DNA of 64,000 bases. Origin: Pseudorasbora parva (lineage: Eukaryota; Chordata; Actinopteri; Cypriniformes; Gobionidae). Location: assembly GCF_024679245.1 (NCBI RefSeq), contig NC_090177.1:39868803-39932802 (forward strand), in the 5' to 3' direction. A model generated the notes under the pieces. That model was not told where the DNA came from. It did not search any database and saw nothing but the letters and a program-made list of their open reading frames with translations. Positions 22,596 to 34,141 of the stretch are shown in pieces (position 1 is the stretch's first letter; every line of letters starts with the position of its first letter). The position numbers were made by a program, and so were the translations under genes.

Positions 22596-24517
22596 AAAGG
22601 TGCTATAGAATGCATTGATATAATATTTTAAATTGTTTTCCAATATCTACATAGAGTTATTTGGCTTAGGTAAGGGCAAACATTTTCCAGATACAGTTTT
22701 ACAGGTCCATTTACAACCTAGGATTTGACCCTAGAGTGAAATGGCCTTATTTGGAAGGGTCATGAATAATAATGAGCTTTGCTCTGATTGGCTCATTTCA
22801 GTAGCTCACACAAGTGCAGTTATTCAGCTAACACAATCGCAAATAGTCACAAATAATTTATTATAGTTCATCACTGAGAAGGTTTGATGTCAGTTTAGCA
22901 AGGATTATAGAAGACAAGATAAGTTAATATAAGTTCTCTGGCTTTAGTCGCACAAACAACACGAGTGGCTTGTGAGTCGTGACAGAACACAGACCGACTG
23001 AAAGACACTTTAAGCAGAACATCTCAAAATGGAGATTGATAAATGCAGCCTACTTGTTTATTGGTGTTTTTATATCATCCGCTCGCGTAAGAGAGAGCGT
23101 GTGTGCACGAGGTTACCAGATTGCACAAATTGAAGTTAAACACCGCAAACTAACAATTATTTAAATTGGTGTTATATGAACAATAAATTAATGAAGTAAA
23201 TCCTTAAACATCAACCTTACCTGTTGACAGTTATGTTAGTAATATGCACTAACATAACTCTCATAACTGTAACATAACTGTAATTACCATAGCCTGGAAG
23301 GCTATGAAAAGTCCTCACATCTGCTACACAGCCTGAAACATAACATTTATATCCATGTTCGGCTGTTTTCACTGTATTGTCCTCATCTGCACAATACCTG
23401 CACAAGTTCTGTTGATTCGGTGCAGGATCACGTTAATTCTGCTTGGCCTTGAACATGGGCTGGTATATGTAAATTTTGAGAGCATAAATATGAATGATCC
23501 CGACTGTTACATCACAGTCGGTGTTATGTTGGGATTCGCCTCTTTTCAGTGATCTTTCTCATGCACAAGATTTACATATGAAGGAGGAAACAGTGGTGTT
23601 TGAGGCTCAGGGTATGTTAGTTCCAGGGGCGGCGTTTGCGTATGTCAGGGTATTGCAGTTTCCATACCCTAGCATATAGACAAGCAGGAGAAATAAACGG
23701 CTTATGATGCTTCTCGGTAGTTCTGTTGCAGCTTTGAAAAGTAAATGTAATCTTAACGCCGTGTCCTAAACAGACGCGATGCAGCAAGATTTTCAACCGC
23801 AAACCAGACTCAATCCGAGATCAATCAAAAATCACAGCCAATCAGAAGACCATGTGGGCGGGCTCTCTGCAAGCGCATTGACTGCATTTGCAACAAAATT
23901 GATAAGTACAATATGGAATTCCTAAATTAAATCATACACAATTTTAGCATGATCAAAATTACACACTGAGTGACTGATTTTTTTTTTTTAAATAATAGAA
24001 TATACTTGTGTGTTCACCTTGACAGCTTGAACAGTTGTTTCCTATCATTTATTTTCAAGATCTGAGGTAAATTATCCACTACTGCTTTCAGTAAGGCTAT
24101 GTCTAAAAAGTTTACATAAACATTGTTTTCAAACGCTTGCTTTAAATTATTTTTTACATTAAATAAAGCACATAATCTGTTCTGCACTTGTCATATTTTG
24201 TATGTTGTTCCAGCCACAATGCTGCAGAAATAAGAACAGTAAAATAAATATATATTTTCTCACATGTCGAATTTGGTTAGGACACAGTGAAGGCTTATAT
24301 ATATTTCAGTATTTGCATTGTTGTTAAGTCTGTTGTTAAGTTCTTTTAGTGAATTTTGTCCACATTTTAAGATAATGTTATTATTTGGGAATGCTGTTGT
24401 ATGGCCAGAAGGGCCTATGGTTTTTGTGAAAGGTCACCACTGGTCAGTTTCATGTACAGAACTCGTATTATTCAACCATGCCAAGGTAAATACAGTTTTC
24501 CATTCTAGGGCACCTTT
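22596..24517. mobile_element. 1.9-kb non-autonomous element with AAAGGTGC ends
   Basis: The left end AAAGGTGCTATAGAATG and the reverse complement of the right end AAAGGTGCCCTAGAATGG match, and the flanks resemble TTAA/TTA. The interior has a TGATTGGCTCATTTCAG stretch and no transposase frame. It is a common design of cyprinid MITE-like elements; the superfamily is not assigned. Confidence 0.65.
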
Positions 24518-24880
24518 AAGGCTTTTCAGTTGCAGCAGTTCTGCAATTTTGGCATGATCTGGAGTGTGTCCTCAAAGTCCTTTTGTTTATGTGTATAAAG
24601 TTTCATTAAGTGCCGTTAAGTTTTCAACACTTCTTTTGACTCAAATTTATTTTTGCCAATTTCCTATTCTCCCGTTTCAAATTTGATGAAGGTTAGATGA
24701 ATGGCCTAAGAGGCATTACAAAAGTAGGGGTTTTGAAATAAATGTATAGGCAGAAACAAAACTGACAAGAACATTATTTTGAGAGTTTGTCCCAAGGATT
24801 CAGAGTAATATACAGTACTGTCCGACAGATGTGTGTTCGCTTGCCTGAGTGTTTTGTGCTTGGAGCGCTTAACTCTTTTC

Positions 24881-26384
24881 CAGCCAAACACAGAATTTTC
24901 TGTTATTTGTGAGAAAACGCTTCCCAGCCAAACACTGAATTTTCCGTTATTTGTGAGAAAACGCTTCCCAGCCAAACACAGAATTTTCTGTTATTTGTGA
25001 GAAAACGCTTCCCAGCCAATCACAGAATTTTCCGTTATTTGTGAGAAAACGCTTCCCAGCCAAACACAGAATTTTCCGTTATTTGTGAGAAAACGCTTCC
25101 CAGCCAAACACAGAATTTTCTGTTATTTGTGAAAAAACGCTTCCCAGCCAATCACAGAATTTTCCGTTATTTGTGAGAAAACGCTTCCCAGCCAAACACA
25201 GAATTTTCCGTTATTTGTGAGAAAACGCTTCCCAGCCAAACACAGAATTTTCTGTTATTTGTGAAAAAACGCTTCCCAGCCAATCACAGAATTTTCCGTT
25301 ATTTGTGAGAAAATGCTTCCCAGCCAAACACAGAATTTTCCGTTATTTGTGAGAAAATGCTTCCCAGCCAAACACAGATTTTTCCGTTATTTGTGAGAAA
25401 ACGCTTCCCAGCCAAAAACAGAATTTTCTGTTATTTGTGAAAAAACGCTTCCCAGCCAATCACAGAATTTTCTGTTATTTGTGAGAAAACGCTTCCCAGC
25501 CAAACACAGAATTTTCTGTTATTTGTGAAAAAACGCTTCCCAGCCAATCACAGAATTTTCTGTTATTTGTGAGAAAACGCTTCCCAGCCAAACACAGAAT
25601 TTTCTGTTATTTGTGAGAAAACGCTTCCCAGCCAAACACAGAATTTTCTGTTATTTGTGAAAAAACGCTTCTCAGTTAAACACAGAATTTTCCGTTATTT
25701 GTGAGAAAACGCTTCCCAGCCAAACACAGAATTTTCTGTTATTTGTGAGAAAACGCTTCCCAGCCAAACACAGAATTTTCTGTTATTTGTGAAAAAACGC
25801 TTCCCAGCCAAACACAGAATTTTCTGTTATTTGTGAGAAAACGCTTCCCAGCCAATCACAGAATTTTCCGTTATTTGTGAGAAAATGCTTCCCAGCCAAA
25901 CACAGATTTTTCCGTTATTTGTGAGAAAACGCTTCCCAGCCAAACACAGAATTTTCTGTTATTTGTGAGAAAACGCTTCCCAGCCAATCACAGAATTTTC
26001 CGTTATTTGTGAGAAAATGCCTTCCCAGCCAAACACAGAATTTTCCGTTATTTGTGAGAAAACGCTTCTCAGCCAAACACAGAATTTTCTGTTATTTGTG
26101 AGAAAACGCTTCCCAGCCAAACACAGAATTTTCTGTTATTTGTGAAAAAACGCTTCTCAGTTAAACACAGAATTTTCCGTTATTTGTGAGAAAACGCTTC
26201 CCAGCCAAACACAGAATTTTCTGTTATTTGTGAGAAAACGCTTCCCAGCCAAACACAGAATTTTCTGTTATTTGTGAAAAAACGCTTCCCAGCCAAACAC
26301 AGAATTTTCTGTTATTTGTGAGAAAACGCTTCCCAGCCAAACACAGAATTTTCTGTTATTTGTGAGAAAACGCTTCCCAGCCAA
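24881..26384. repeat. 44-bp minisatellite, about 34 tandem copies
   Basis: The unit starts CAGCCAAACACAGAATTTTC and continues through GTTATTTGTGAGAAAACGC to TTCC, exactly 44 nt. Variants (CCAATCAC or CCAAACAC; TTCTG or TTCCG; GAGAAAA or GAAAAAA; ACGC or ATGC) recur in ordered groups. Each unit contains ACAGAA-TT-TTCTGT, a perfect dyad, in the TTCTG form. The preceding TTAACTCTTTTCCAGCC may be the end of a transposon in which the array expanded. It lies about 510 bp 3' of exon 2 in gene orientation. Confidence 0.97.
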
Positions 26385-26896
26385 ACAATTTTCCGGGTTT
26401 CACAGTAGTCTTTCACAAAAATGAGATTTTTTCAGCAGATGCATATGCAAAATAGCGTGATCATCAACATTAAACAGCATATAAATCAAAACTATCTAAT
26501 GTTAGTGAATGAAATGTGGACCCAGGATGAGCTACAGGACTGTAAAGCATTAGAGGTGTTGATGGTCTCGATCTCCTCCATCTGTGTTTGATCATCATCT
26601 CTGAATCTGATCTGGATGTAGTCTTTCACAAAAACGTGATTTTCTTAGCTTTTTGTTCAAAATGTCAATTTTTGATGAAACCCATATTCATATATAAGTA
26701 CCCATATTCAAGTGTTGATAAAAAAAGCAATGCATGAAGCTAGAATGAAACCTTTTTTTTCTGTTGATATATTACATGCTCAGATATTCACAAAAGTAAT
26801 TATTCTATGGGCTATTACATTTTCGTGAAAATGATCAAAAACACTGGCGATTGTTTTTTTATAAATGCTGCATCAAGGTATATGATGTAGATGTAC

Positions 26897-27089
26897 CTGT
26901 CTGAGTGTTCCTCCAGCACCTGGTAGACGCTGATGAGGAAGGTCTCGTTGTCAAAGCGTTCTGGAACAAAGTCCTTGTAGATCCGGAACTCTGCAGCAGT
27001 CACCGCCTCGCCCTCGGGAATCTTGGACAGGTCAAATCGGAATTCTCTGTGATGGCGCCTCACGGGCAAAAACTCCTTATCGTGTTCAA
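26897..27089 (-). CDS. bmp7: bmp7-like exon 2: propeptide segment
   Basis: The minus-strand acceptor is TTGTACAG above 27089 and the donor is CAG/GTACATC below 26897. The two leading bases TT complete a Val codon from exon 1, giving [20 protein letters not shown], then [40 protein letters not shown] and EHSDR, the last Arg split with exon 3. This is the conserved BMP5/6/7 prodomain; NET is a potential N-glycosylation site. All three exons share phase and orientation, so they belong to one transcript. The nearest upstream coding exon (signal peptide) is not in the remaining 36.9 kb. Confidence 0.95.
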
Positions 27090-28040
27090 CTGTACAAGAT
27101 AAAGAGATGCATCCATTTTATATCAAACATGTCCAGCGCAGTGAAAGGTTAGCTTGAAATTTACACTCTTTACACTTGAACTCCAATGCCACCTTCGTTT
27201 GCGCTATTGCTGCCTGCAGGCAAGTCAAGCCACCCCTTTCTGGTTTTTCATGGATAAACACAGAGCACATTTCTAGACAGATGTTTGAACTCTCCAGAGC
27301 CCCTGATTGAGACATAGTCCTGCAGACAGCTTTATGTCTCTCAAGCCCCTTCCCTCTTAATCTTTTCCATTATTTCCTCCATCATCTGGACTTTCTCACA
27401 TTCACACTCTCTCACAAGGCATTTTGTGAGCTTGGGACTTGATTAAAACTGGCTAATCAAATTGTGTTTACATTTTACCATTGTGAAAACTGCCTGAATA
27501 TTTTTTTGTGAAGAGGGCAGATTCTGATACTGAGCCTCGGGTGCTTTGGTAGCCAAGGAAGTGGAAATAAAGATATTCTTCCACCACAAAAAGAAAGTTT
27601 TGTCATCATTTATTCATGTGTAACCTCATGTGTTTGCAAACCTGATCGTCCTTCGTTGGATGAAAGATGTTTTGAGGAATGTTCAATCAGACAGATATTT
27701 TACAGCACCTTTCTAATTGAATGTGGAAATATATATTTCAAATCAGCAATAAAATCTGACATGAATAGTATCATAAACATTGTTTCTTCAAATACGGTAT
27801 CCCGTAAAACGACTGTAAATATTAGGTTGGTCCAGCCAATGGAATGTGCAGTGCAAAGCAAAGGCTGAACGCAAGTTTTACGTAAAGACCAGGTGATGAC
27901 TTTGCCGATTGGCTCTTTTATTTGGAAGGTGGGACTTATTTTACCAGAGCGGCCATATATAGCATTCCAATTTCTTGCATTCATTAAAACCAGTTGCCCA
28001 TCTCAGTTATATCCAATCCCTGGCAGAACACAAACATGTA

Positions 28041-28265
28041 CACTGTAAAAAATGCTGGGTTATTTTAACCCAATGTTGGGTCAAATATGGACTAACACAG
28101 CAATTGGGTTGTTTTAACCCAGCGATTGGGTTGTTTTAATTCTGCAGTTGGGTTAAATATTTGCTTAAGACAACCCAATCTCTGGGTTAAAACAACCCAA
28201 TAGCTGGATTAGTCCATATTTGACCCAACATTGGGTTGTTTTTTACCCAGAATTTTTAAGAGTGT
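28041..28265. mobile_element. Palindromic CACTG MITE rich in TTGGGTT
   Basis: The ends CACTGTAAAAAATGCTGGGT and (reverse complement) CACTCTTAAAAATTCTGGGT enclose arms with GACCCAACATTGGGTT. Related to 31268-31511 but older and less symmetrical. Confidence 0.8.
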
Positions 28266-28457
28266 ATAAGCCAGTATGAAAGCAACCACTGGGGGTTCAA
28301 CGGTTAAACAGACACACTCTCAGAAAACAATTAGCAAATATTTTACCTTAAGGGGTAAAACAGCTTGTCACTGTGACTGGGGTAGGACCCTTAAAGTGAC
28401 CTCTGTACCTTACTTACCCATTAAAATTCCCGGTACCTTAAGGCTAACATTATGATA

Positions 28458-29669
28458 TACACTCACCTAAAGGATTATTAGGAACCCCATACTAATACTG
28501 TGTTTGACCCCCTTTCGTCTCCAGAACTGCCTTAATTCTACGTGGCATTGATTCAACAAGGTGCTGAAAGCATTCTTTAGAGATGTTGGCCCATAATGAT
28601 AGGATAGCATCTTGCAGTTGATGAAGATTTGTGGGATGCACGTCCAGGGCACGAAGCTCCCGTTCCACCACATCCCAAAGATGCTCTATTGGGTTGAGAT
28701 CTGGGGACTGTGTGGGCCATTTTAGTACAGTCAACTCATGTTCAAGAAACCAATTTGAAATGATTCGAGCTTTGTGACATGGTGCATTATCCTGCTGGAA
28801 GTAGCCATCAGAGGATGGGTACATGGTGGTCATAAAGGGATGGACATGGTCAGAAACAATGCTCAGGTAGGGCGTGGCATTTAAATGATGCCCAATCGGC
28901 ACTAAGGGGCCTAAAGTGTGCCAAGAAAACATCCCCCACACCATTACACCACCAGCCTGCATAGTGGTAACAAGGCATGATGGATCCATGTTCTCATTCT
29001 GTTTACACCAAATCCTGACTCTAACATCTGAATGTCTCAATAGAAATCGAGACTCATCAGACCAGGCAACATTTTTCCAGTCTTCAACTGTCCAATTTTG
29101 GTGAGCTTGTGCAAATTGTAGCCTCTTTTTCCAATTTGTAGTGGAGATGAGTGGTACCCGGTGGGGTCTTCTGCTGTTGTAGCCCATCCGCCTCCAGGTT
29201 GTGTGTGTTGTGGCTTCACAAATGCTTTGCTGCATACCTCGGATGTAACGAGTGGTTATTTCAGTCAAAGTTGCTCTTCTATCAGCTTGAATCAGTCGGC
29301 CCATTTTCCTCTGACCTCTAGCATCAATAAGGCATTTTCGCCCACAGGACTGCCGCATACTGGATTTTTTCCCTTTTCACGCCATTCTTTGTAAACCCTA
29401 GAAATGGTTGTGTGTGAAAATCCCAGTAACTGAGCAGATTGAGAAATACTCAGACCGGCCCGTCTGGCACCAACAACCATGCCATGCTCAAAATTGCTTA
29501 AATCACCTTTCTTTCCCATTCTGACATTCAGTTTGGAGTTCAGGAGATTGTCTTGACCAGGACCACACCCCTAAATGCATTGAAGCAACTGCGATGTGAT
29601 TGGCTGATTAGATAATTGCATTAATGAGAAATTGAACAGGTGCTCCTAATTATCCTTTAGGTGAGTGTA
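28458..29669 (-). mobile_element. Near-intact Tc1/mariner element, 1.2 kb
   Basis: The terminal repeats TACACTCACCTAAAGGAT and the mirrored ATCCTTTAGGTGAGTGTA match over about 28 nt with two mismatches and include the TA target dinucleotide on each side. The transposase lies on the minus strand in two overlapping frames. It is nested within an older palindromic MITE. Confidence 0.9.
28492..29519 (-). pseudogene. Tc1 transposase split by one frameshift
   Basis: This cut-and-paste DDE transposase would act in the nucleus on its own TIRs. The first frame (29519 down to 29292) holds the paired-type helix-turn-helix: MGKKGDLSNFEHGMVVGARR and SISQSAQLLGFSHTTISRVY. The second frame (29358 down to 28492, 288 aa) carries CLIDARGQRKMGRL, a first catalytic Asp in AWSDESRFLL, the second in FQQDNAPCHKA and the Glu in SPDLNPIEHLWD. 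The two halves are normally one protein of about 340 aa. The frames overlap around 29300-29358, so a single small indel there probably breaks the gene. No other stop is seen. Confidence 0.88.
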
Positions 29670-29681
29670 TATTCCTACTCT

Positions 29682-29928
29682 ATGGCCCTGTCTCAAGTGA
29701 CACACTTCTTGTGCTCTTGTGGATCGCCACATGAGTTTCCATGAATCTAAAAGACCCTTTCAAAGCGCCCCCATTGCGGCCTATATGCACCCTGGATGCA
29801 CACTTCACCGAGCTCACACTGAAGCGAACTCCACGGCAGAATTCTATCCTTCAGTCAAAGTGGCGTCACATCACGAAAGTGTGTAGGAAGAATGCGAGGG
29901 TTTGGGGTTCCATTTGGGACAGGGCTTA
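29682..29928. mobile_element. Small MITE with GCCCTGTC ends
   Basis: GCCCTGTCTCAAGTGACACA at left and, inverted, GCCCTGTCCCAAATGG at right. About 247 bp, no coding. It lies directly after the Tc1 element within the same older MITE. Confidence 0.6.
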
Positions 29929-30913
29929 AGGTACTAAAATGCACCTTTAGGAAGGTACAAAGTTTTCCTTTTAAGAGGACAAGGGGTCAAGCTGTTTAGC
30001 CCTAAAGGTACAGTTTTTGCCCCCTTTTCAGACAGTGTACAATCATCTTTGCCTTCATCTCGTTTTTTTTTTAACATTACAAAAATGGATAACTTCAAAC
30101 TGACGTGACAGAAGCTTAATCAATAAATGAATCAATATGAAATTTTAAGGAATGTAAATAATTGAGATATGTATAACTGTATAGCAGATTACTTGCATAA
30201 AATGCATATAAATAATATCAGTTGAAACTCTATATCTCCCAATAATATGTATAAGTAAGACACAATAAAAAAAAATATTGTGGGGGCAAAACACAGTATA
30301 TTTCAATGCAAAACAATGATAATAGAGAGATGAACAAAAATGTTCTGCAAAAGATTGATGGATCATATTTACATTTGAATTATCTTACTAAATCATTATT
30401 TATGGATAAACAAATAAACCTTGTTTCAGTCTGGTAAGCAATATTTCAAATAAACTATAAGAAGACACGTGAAGAACGTGTCGTGAATGTGTCGGACTCT
30501 CACTTTTCATTGATTGATAAGCCCTGTCAAGGACTGAAGCTAGCTCTTTCTCTGGCTGCTCTTCTGTCGTTTACCACTGTGTGAGAGTACTGCACACACA
30601 CAGACAATAGAAGCCTTGTTGACTCTGCAGTCAGTGCATCGGAGCCAGTGAGAGCAGCTGTCATCCTCATAGCTCCACTGAGAGCCGTGAATCATGGTCT
30701 GAAGAGACTGAACTGTGTGAAAATTAAGCTGTATGTCTCTCTTTACTGATTCCCAGAGTCTATGATCTCTGCTGGTTCTCAACTGGTGGTTTTACATTGG
30801 ACATCAAGTGGCAACCCAACACAGTATTAAATTATTTGTGGACTGTTCATAATAAAGACATATTTTGTCTAGTTCTTAGAAATGTCCTTGTATTGATGTT
30901 ATTTTCTTTATCT

Positions 30914-31150
30914 TTAAAGGTCCCGTTCTTCGCGATTCCATCTTTCAAACTTAAGTTAGTGTGTAATGTTGCTGTTAGAGCATAAATAATACCTGTAAAA
31001 TTATAAAGCTCAAAGTTCAATGCCAAGCGAGATATTTTATTTAACAGAAGTTCCCTTTCAAAGCCTACAGTGAGCGGCCGGTTTGGACTACACCGCTGCA
31101 CTTCCTTCAGGAATGACGTCACTAGAACCGTTTGTTGACTAACCCTCATT
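30914..31150. mobile_element. Repeat end with AAAGGTCCCGTTCTTCGCG
   Basis: AAAGGTCCCGTTCTTCGCG, then a TTAGAGCATAAATAATACC block and GTTCAATGCCAAGCGAG, fit a repeat family common in cyprinid DNA, recalled from general experience. Only one end is clear, so it may be truncated. Confidence 0.35.
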
Positions 31151-31267
31151 CATAAAAAATATAAATAAAAATCATAAAAATATATTTTATAAGTTTATCA
31201 TTTTATTAATTTTTTTGATGTCATGCCACATGACATCATTCTTCTTGAAGTAGCATTGCCTCATCCA

Positions 31268-31511
31268 CACTCTAAAAAATGCTGGGTTAAAAACAACCCA
31301 AGTTGGGTTGAAACTGCACCGACCCAACAATTGGGTTGTTTTAACCCAATGGTTGAGTTGTTCTTACCCAGCAATTGGGTTGTCTTAAGCAACATTTAAC
31401 CCAACCACTGGGTTAAAACAACTCAACCATTGGGTTAAAACAACCCAATTGTTGGGTCGGTGCAGTTTCAACCCAACTTGGGTTGTTTTTAACCCAGCAT
31501 TTTTTAGAGTG
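31268..31511. mobile_element. Near-perfect fold-back MITE
   Basis: The left arm from CACTCTAAAAAATGCTGGGT and the right arm reverse complemented are practically identical for about 94 nt (AACAACCCAAGTTGGGTTG, CACCGACCCAACAATTGGG, and so on). The 244-bp element would fold into one long hairpin. High arm identity suggests recent origin or repair-driven homogenisation. Confidence 0.9.
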
Positions 31512-31699
31512 CAATAAAGGTAAAATGACCTCATATTTCAAGAGATTTTTTGACCTTGACATAGTCATGAGGGTCTGCAGGGGTCCTCAAGGGGATATCA
31601 TATCCTGTTTGGTGTTCATTTTTTTCCTGCATTTCTCTGCATGCTGGCCAACTTTGAACATGAACATTTTCAAGAAATAAAGTTTCCTTCTGAGGAAGC

Positions 31700-34132
31700 T
31701 TGACTCTGCGTCATGGTGTTGACACTACAGGAACGTGTCCAGGCGTGGCCGGTGTCTGAAGCATGGATAAAACACACCAATATTGATTGGTCGATGGCAA
31801 TGCTATGACGTCATATGGAGCGCACATGCGTATAAAAGTGCATCTGCGTTAGAGGTCATTCGCGTTTTAATCTCCTGGGGCTGTTTTGTTTGTACAGTAT
31901 GTGCATTTAAGTTTCAAAACTTAAGCGCGTTCGAGGGAGCTGGATGCGCTCGTTGTGATGTATGTGCTTTCATTCTTGCTTGATTTTCAAGCGTTTGCAT
32001 GGAGCGTGTTCGGCTCTTGTGGTGAAGCATTTGCAGTAGGAAGTTATGTGCTTACCCACACTCTCTGTCGCCTGTATAGTGCGTCTGTAAACAGTGCCTA
32101 GACAGTTGGAAATATATTTTCTGTGTCAGTACGCTCCTTCATAATATACGGTGCTGAGAGCTGGAATATGGTGTAGTTTTGCTCTCCTCCAGTAGTATGA
32201 GGCACGCTGGCGTGCTGAGTTGTAAAAATACTTTTATTTACGATTAGGGTGGACTAATAAAAACATTTCGATCAGTGACTTCGCTGATGGTCTGTGGAGA
32301 ATCAACATTAAGAGGCAGATCACTTCAGGAAAGTATCCTTCAATTCAGTCTGCTGCCCAAGTCAGTGAATAGAAAAGAAAAACTATTCTTTAAAGATCTT
32401 CTTTTCCGAGGGTGTAGAGCTGACAAATGGGATGGGCTGGTAACATAGTATCCCAATTTCTTATTCTGTCTCCCTACCTAATTATTAGTTTGGGTTTATG
32501 TATGGTGTTACACTCACCTGTGGATGGGTTGCTTTAACAGCCTTCTTAGGTGAATAGACGGTTGCTATGTGTTTGGCAGAGCTGAGGATGGGCTGTGTCA
32601 CATTACTAACATCCCCTTGTATGCTGCCCTGTACAGCAGTTTAAACTAGACATGCTGAAATGTGCCTTGTGTGCCCCTTTTTGTGAAGCCACTCTAAGGG
32701 GAAAGTAAGGTGTAGAGTTGAATTACAATTATTGAGTAGGGTTGTTTGCTCTGCTGTGTGAGGGTCACTTAATGTGGTGAAATGGCAAGAGAGGGCTACT
32801 CTGGATTTCAGCTTTTGCTTGGTCTATGGACTAAGCATACTACTGGAACTACTAGTGATGACTTTGTTATGTAATTGCCTGGACAGCTCTGATCGTGAGC
32901 TCTAGGACGGTGCCTGTACTGCTTTCGGAAGTCGGTCTACCTGTGCTAGAGTTCCTCTGCTAAAGAAGGGATACGTTAAGTATTGGAGCATGGAGCTCTG
33001 AGGTTTGTTCCTAGCATCTGTTGCCACTGTCTATCATGGAATAAGGCTGTTGCATAAGTTGCATAGGATGCAATGAATTGTTGATGATCAACTCCTTGCT
33101 CGACCATGGAGTTGTTATGCCTTGCTCACTATGGTTGTGCACTGTTCACAACTTAGCTGCAGCAGAGATTCTTAAGCCCTATTCGGACTGCATTAGTTTA
33201 ACATGGGGACGTGGGGGTAAAGTAATTATTACCAGAGGTTCTCTGTGATTTTAGTCCCGTCCGAATGTGCCATCTCGGTAATCATTACGGACAATGTCAG
33301 TAAAGATTACCGAGACTTTAACCTTCTGGAAAAAGGTCTGGAAAAATGACCTCGGGTAATACTAATCCCGTTCGAATAGACCTGCTGTAAAAATGTATGG
33401 TAAAATTCCATAATTTCCTGTTTAAACGTTTTATAAAAAGCGCATTTTGCAACCTTGGAGGCGCTTGGAGCTTTCGGTTGCGTTGTAGGTGGTGGGACAA
33501 ATCTGTGGAAAATCTCCAGTATTTTCCACATATCATTTAAAGCAAAAAGAAGATCAAAAGCACTTATTAGAGGCACAACACTTATTTTAGCTCTAGGAAA
33601 TTACCAACATAATCCAATCAGAATCGTTAGACTGGACCTAACTGTTTATTAAAACACATATATATATTGGAGACGGAGGTCAGACTGGCGCTCAGCTCAG
33701 GTTGTGTGTTTGCTCACGTTATAACGGTAACGTCATACGCACATGACGTCAAGGAGGTGCGTAAAGCGAGTTACTCCTCCCACTTCTGCTAGTTTTACTG
33801 AGATGTCTTATCCCGTGCGAATTGGCCATTAATATTACAGATGTCCTGAGGTAAAATGACTTTACCCCCATGTCCCCATGTTAAACTAATCCAGTCCGAA
33901 TAGGGCTTTAGAGCATGGCATAGTTGGTTATTGCGATATACTCTATCACATTGCCATGCTTCGGGCATGCCTGCCTGTCTCCTTCAGACAATGAAGCTGA
34001 TGATGTCTAATGCAGCCGCCCTTTTATAAGTACAGGCACTGCATGTGACACACATGCTTTAGACACTGGTCACGCCTGAGCATGTTCTCATAGCATCAAC
34101 ACCATGATGTTGAGTCTCCCATCTCGTGAAAC
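31700..34132. mobile_element. Decayed DIRS-like element lacking coding capacity
   Basis: 31703-31880 and the reverse complement of 33955-34130 share TCATGGTGTTGA, AGGCGTG.CC.GTGTCT.AAGCAT and TATAAAAG followed by a GC.TTAGA segment, so they are inverted ends. The region after the left end encodes a short Cys-rich stretch (GAGCARCDVCAF) like DIRS Gag starts (compare GAGCGHC in the intact element). There is no RT or recombinase frame. A MITE (33175-33907) is nested inside. Assignment to DIRS rather than another inverted-repeat element is inference. Confidence 0.55.
33175..33907. mobile_element. Harbinger-like MITE with TTA target duplication
   Basis: The left end AGCCCTATTCGGACTGCATT and the mirrored right end AATCCAGTCCGAATAGGGCT agree for more than 50 nt, including TTTAACATGGGGAC.TGGGGG. 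TTA flanks it on both sides (33172-33174 and 33908-33910), which fits PIF/Harbinger. No transposase frame. Confidence 0.8.
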
Positions 34133-34141
34133 TAGGTTACA

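Larger units (their letters stand above)
11121..26896 (-). other. bmp7-like intron 2 (15.8 kb)
   Basis: This runs from the GTACAT donor of exon 2 to the CTATTAG acceptor of exon 3. Most of it is the repeats listed separately. Stretches without a recognised feature are 13170-13810, 19886-21690 (apart from a hAT-like end near 20568 and a candidate conserved block near 20830-20950), 22360-22595, 24520-24880 and 26390-26896. The last of these looks like the right flank of the minisatellite-bearing repeat. Confidence 0.8.
28312..30038. mobile_element. Old palindromic MITE split by two later insertions
   Basis: The left arm (28312-28457: AAAACAGCTTGTCACTGTG, GGACCCTTAAAGTGACC) and right arm (29929-30038: AAGTTTTCCTTTTAAGAGG, GTCAAGCTGTTTAGCCC) are inverted and match the intact member at 50436-50680. 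Between them sit a Tc1 element (28458-29669) and a MITE at 29682-29928 with GCCCTGTCTCAA/TTGGGACAGGGC ends. Confidence 0.65.

Noticed and set aside
24881..26384. Regularly spaced repeats resembling a CRISPR array
   Set aside because: The 44-nt units are contiguous with no unique spacers, in vertebrate DNA with no cas genes.
31783..31983. A small real gene at the decayed DIRS-like left end
   Set aside because: A 66-codon frame in a repeat arm, with only a Cys-rich stretch resembling a Gag start.
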